The translations under genes and the position numbers were made by a program. From the NCBI GenBank assembly GCA_946186725.1, contig CAMHOI010000052.1:1-7049 (forward strand): a stretch of 7,049 nucleotides of DNA. Reading direction: 5' to 3'. This stretch comes from an uncultured Clostridia bacterium. GTDB taxonomy: Bacteria; Bacillota; Clostridia; Oscillospirales; Acutalibacteraceae. This document shows positions 5,586 to 7,049 of this stretch, piece after piece. Positions within the stretch are counted from its first letter, which is position 1. The number at the start of each line of letters is the position of its first letter. The notes beneath the pieces are model-generated. The model had not been told where the DNA came from, did not search any database, and saw only the letters and a program-made list of their open reading frames with translations.

Positions 5586-6947
5586 ATGATCAACACCAAC
5601 GACATTCTCGAAACCATATCCATGATCCAGAACGAGCATCTGGACATTCGCACGGTCACCATGGGGATCTCCCTGCTCGACTGCATCGACAGCGACATCG
5701 ACGCCGCGTGCGAGAAAATCTACCGCAAGATCACGCAGTACGCCGCCCGTCTCGTGCCCGTGTGCGACGAGATCGAGAAGGAATACGGCGTTCCCATCAT
5801 CCACAAGCGGATCGCCGTGACGCCCATCGCCTTTCTGGCGTCCGCCTGTCCAAACGACGATCCCGTCCGCTTCGCGCTGACGCTGGAAAAGGCCGCGCAG
5901 ACCGCCGGCGTCAACTTCATCGGCGGCTACTCCGCCCTGGTGCAAAAGGGCTTTGCCCACGGTGACGAGGCGCTCATCGAGAGCATTCCCCGCGCGCTGA
6001 GCGTGACGGAACGGGTCTGCTCCTCGGTCAACGTCGGCTCGACCAAGGCGGGCATCAACATGGACGCCGTCGCCCGCATGGGACGGATCATCCGCCTGTG
6101 CGCCGAGGAAACCAAGGACCGCAACTGCATCGGCGCGGCCAAGCTGGTCGTGTTCTGCAACGCACCGGAGGACAATCCCTTCATGGCGGGCGCCTTCCAC
6201 GGCGTGGGCGAGGCGGAATGCGTCATCAACGTGGGCGTCTCCGGCCCCGGCGTGGTGCGCGCCGCCCTGCACAAGCTGGGCCCCGACGCCTCCGTCACCG
6301 AGGTGGCCGACCTCATCAAGCGCACCGCCTTCAAGATCACGCGCATGGGCCAGCTCGTCGCCAAGGAGGCGGCCGGCCGGCTTGGCGTACCCTTCGGCAT
6401 CGTCGATCTCTCCCTCGCGCCGACGCCCGCCGTGGGCGACTCGGTGGCGCACATCCTGGAGGAGATGGGGCTGGAGTCCTGCGGCGCTTGCGGGACGACC
6501 GCCTGCCTGGCCCTGCTCAACGACGCGGTCAAAAAGGGCGGCGTGATGGCCTCCTCCCACGTGGGCGGGCTGTCGGGCGCCTTCATCCCCGTGACCGAGG
6601 ACGCCGGCATGATCGCCGCCGCCACCCGCGGGGCGCTGACCATCGAGAAGCTGGAGGCCATGACCGCCGTTTGCTCGGTGGGGCTGGACATGATCAACGT
6701 GCCGGGCGACACCACCCCCGAGGTGCTCTCCGCCATCATCGCGGACGAGGCGGCCATCGGCATGGTCAACTCCAAGACGACCGCCGTGCGCCTGATCCCC
6801 GCCATCGGGAAGAAGGCGGGAGATACGCTCTCCTTCGGCGGATTACTGGGCGAGGGGCCGGTCATGCCGGTCAACACCTACTCCCCCGCCGTCTTTATTC
6901 ACCGGGGCGGCCGCCTGCCGGCTCCCCTGCAGAGCTTGAAAAACTGA
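5586..6947 (+). CDS. DUF711/UPF0210 (PFL family) protein of unknown function
   Basis: This 453-residue protein has no signal peptide or membrane segment and the usual length for UPF0210. Conserved-looking blocks in order are: LDIRTVTMGISLLDC (19-33), KRIAVTPIAF (74-83), NFIGGYSALVQKG (110-122), CSSVNVGSTKAGINMDAV (145-162), AGAFHGVGEAECVINVGVSG (201-220, ending in GPGVVR to 225), DLSLAPTPAVGDSVAHILEEMG (274-295), a glycine/cysteine block CGACGTTAC (299-307), and SSHVGGLSGAFIPVTEDAGMI (323-343). Structural databases group the family with pyruvate formate-lyase-like folds, but no activity is established to my knowledge, and I see no clear glycyl-radical motif. The ATG follows TGAGGA (5574-5579) at 6-base spacing, and that site contains the stop of the ACT gene. 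ACT plus DUF711 is a familiar pair in Bacillota and archaea, so they probably act together. A strong terminator follows. Confidence 0.94.
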   Translation: MINTNDILETISMIQNEHLDIRTVTMGISLLDCIDSDIDAACEKIYRKITQYAARLVPVCDEIEKEYGVPIIHKRIAVTPIAFLASACPNDDPVRFALTLEKAAQTAGVNFIGGYSALVQKGFAHGDEALIESIPRALSVTERVCSSVNVGSTKAGINMDAVARMGRIIRLCAEETKDRNCIGAAKLVVFCNAPEDNPFMAGAFHGVGEAECVINVGVSGPGVVRAALHKLGPDASVTEVADLIKRTAFKITRMGQLVAKEAAGRLGVPFGIVDLSLAPTPAVGDSVAHILEEMGLESCGACGTTACLALLNDAVKKGGVMASSHVGGLSGAFIPVTEDAGMIAAATRGALTIEKLEAMTAVCSVGLDMINVPGDTTPEVLSAIIADEAAIGMVNSKTTAVRLIPAIGKKAGDTLSFGGLLGEGPVMPVNTYSPAVFIHRGGRLPAPLQSLKN

Positions 6948-6952
6948 TAGAG

Positions 6953-6985
6953 CCGCCCGGCAGCGACGCTTCGCCGGGCGGTTTT
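6953..6985 (+). terminator. Intrinsic terminator of the ACT/DUF711 operon
   Basis: CCGCCCGGC (6953-6961) pairs perfectly with GCCGGGCGG (6973-6981) across an 11-base loop. TTTT (6982-6985), CC and TTT follow. It starts 6 bases after the DUF711 stop codon at 6945-6947. Confidence 0.92.
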
Positions 6986-7016
6986 CCTTTCCCGGGAAAA
7001 GTTTGTGAAAAAGTCC

Positions 7017-7045
7017 TTGACAACCTCGGACGGGTGTGGTAGAAT
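7017..7045 (+). promoter_or_regulatory. Strong sigma-A promoter for a gene beyond the right edge
   Basis: A perfect TTGACA (7017-7022), a 17-base spacer and TAGAAT (7040-7045, 5 of 6) with TGG directly before it make a near-consensus extended promoter. It follows the terminator at 6953-6985 and starts a new transcription unit. The start point would fall at or just past the window end, so the gene it serves cannot be named. The strength would suit a highly expressed translation or housekeeping gene. Confidence 0.85.
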
Positions 7046-7049
7046 AACG

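Noticed and set aside
5370..6560. A 396-codon open frame on the minus strand opposite the ACT and DUF711 genes
   Set aside because: It is a mirror frame with His/Asp/Gly/Val repeats typical of antisense reading, and it spans two real genes and their junction.
1..7049. CRISPR array, insertion sequence, tRNA or rRNA gene, phage or defence gene
   Set aside because: I saw no direct repeat series, transposase-like protein, terminal inverted repeats, cloverleaf or rRNA sequence on either strand.

Overview
The window looks like chromosomal DNA from a GC-rich, spore-forming member of the Clostridia (Oscillospiraceae/Ruminococcaceae-like). The reasons are a recognisable spoIIR sporulation gene, the MEP-pathway gene ispE, strong AGGAGG-type ribosome binding sites, good sigma-A promoters with extended -10 boxes, and clostridial-type gene content. 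This assignment is inference from gene content; there is no rRNA in the window. I see no mobile element, CRISPR array, tRNA or phage gene.

Layout. (1) Bases 1-1103, minus strand: the N-terminal part and most of a secreted serine D-Ala-D-Ala carboxypeptidase homologue (peptidase S11/PBP5 family), running off the left edge. Its active-site SxxK motif reads S-T-C-F, so the catalytic lysine is missing. (2) Bases 1104-1221: a compact divergent promoter region with an 8-bp inverted repeat overlapping the carboxypeptidase -35 box. (3) Bases 1222-1908, plus strand: a calcineurin-like metallophosphoesterase with two unusual residues at usual metal-ligand positions. (4) Bases 1910-5099, minus strand: a gene string read as Lrp/AsnC regulator, class I/II aminotransferase, ispE, spoIIR. 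The first three are joined by 1-4 base stop/start overlaps. A hairpin with a T-run lies between ispE and spoIIR, and the last codons of spoIIR are written inside a bidirectional terminator. (5) Bases 5100-5306: a second divergent promoter region. (6) Bases 5307-6947, plus strand: a two-gene operon of an ACT-domain protein (UPF0237) and a DUF711/UPF0210 'PFL family' protein, a conserved pair of unknown function, closed by a strong terminator. (7) Bases 6990-7049: a near-consensus sigma-A promoter for a gene beyond the right edge.

How the genes fit together. The Lrp-type regulator and the aminotransferase probably form an amino-acid-responsive unit, with ispE (isoprenoid precursor synthesis) carried in the same transcript. 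SpoIIR is the forespore signal that triggers sigma-E activation and should have its own sigma-F control. The ACT protein probably senses a small ligand for, or together with, the DUF711 protein. Most of the window is ordinary housekeeping and sporulation DNA. The points most worth a second look are the lysine-less carboxypeptidase, the terminator inside the spoIIR reading frame, and the uncharacterised ACT/DUF711 pair.
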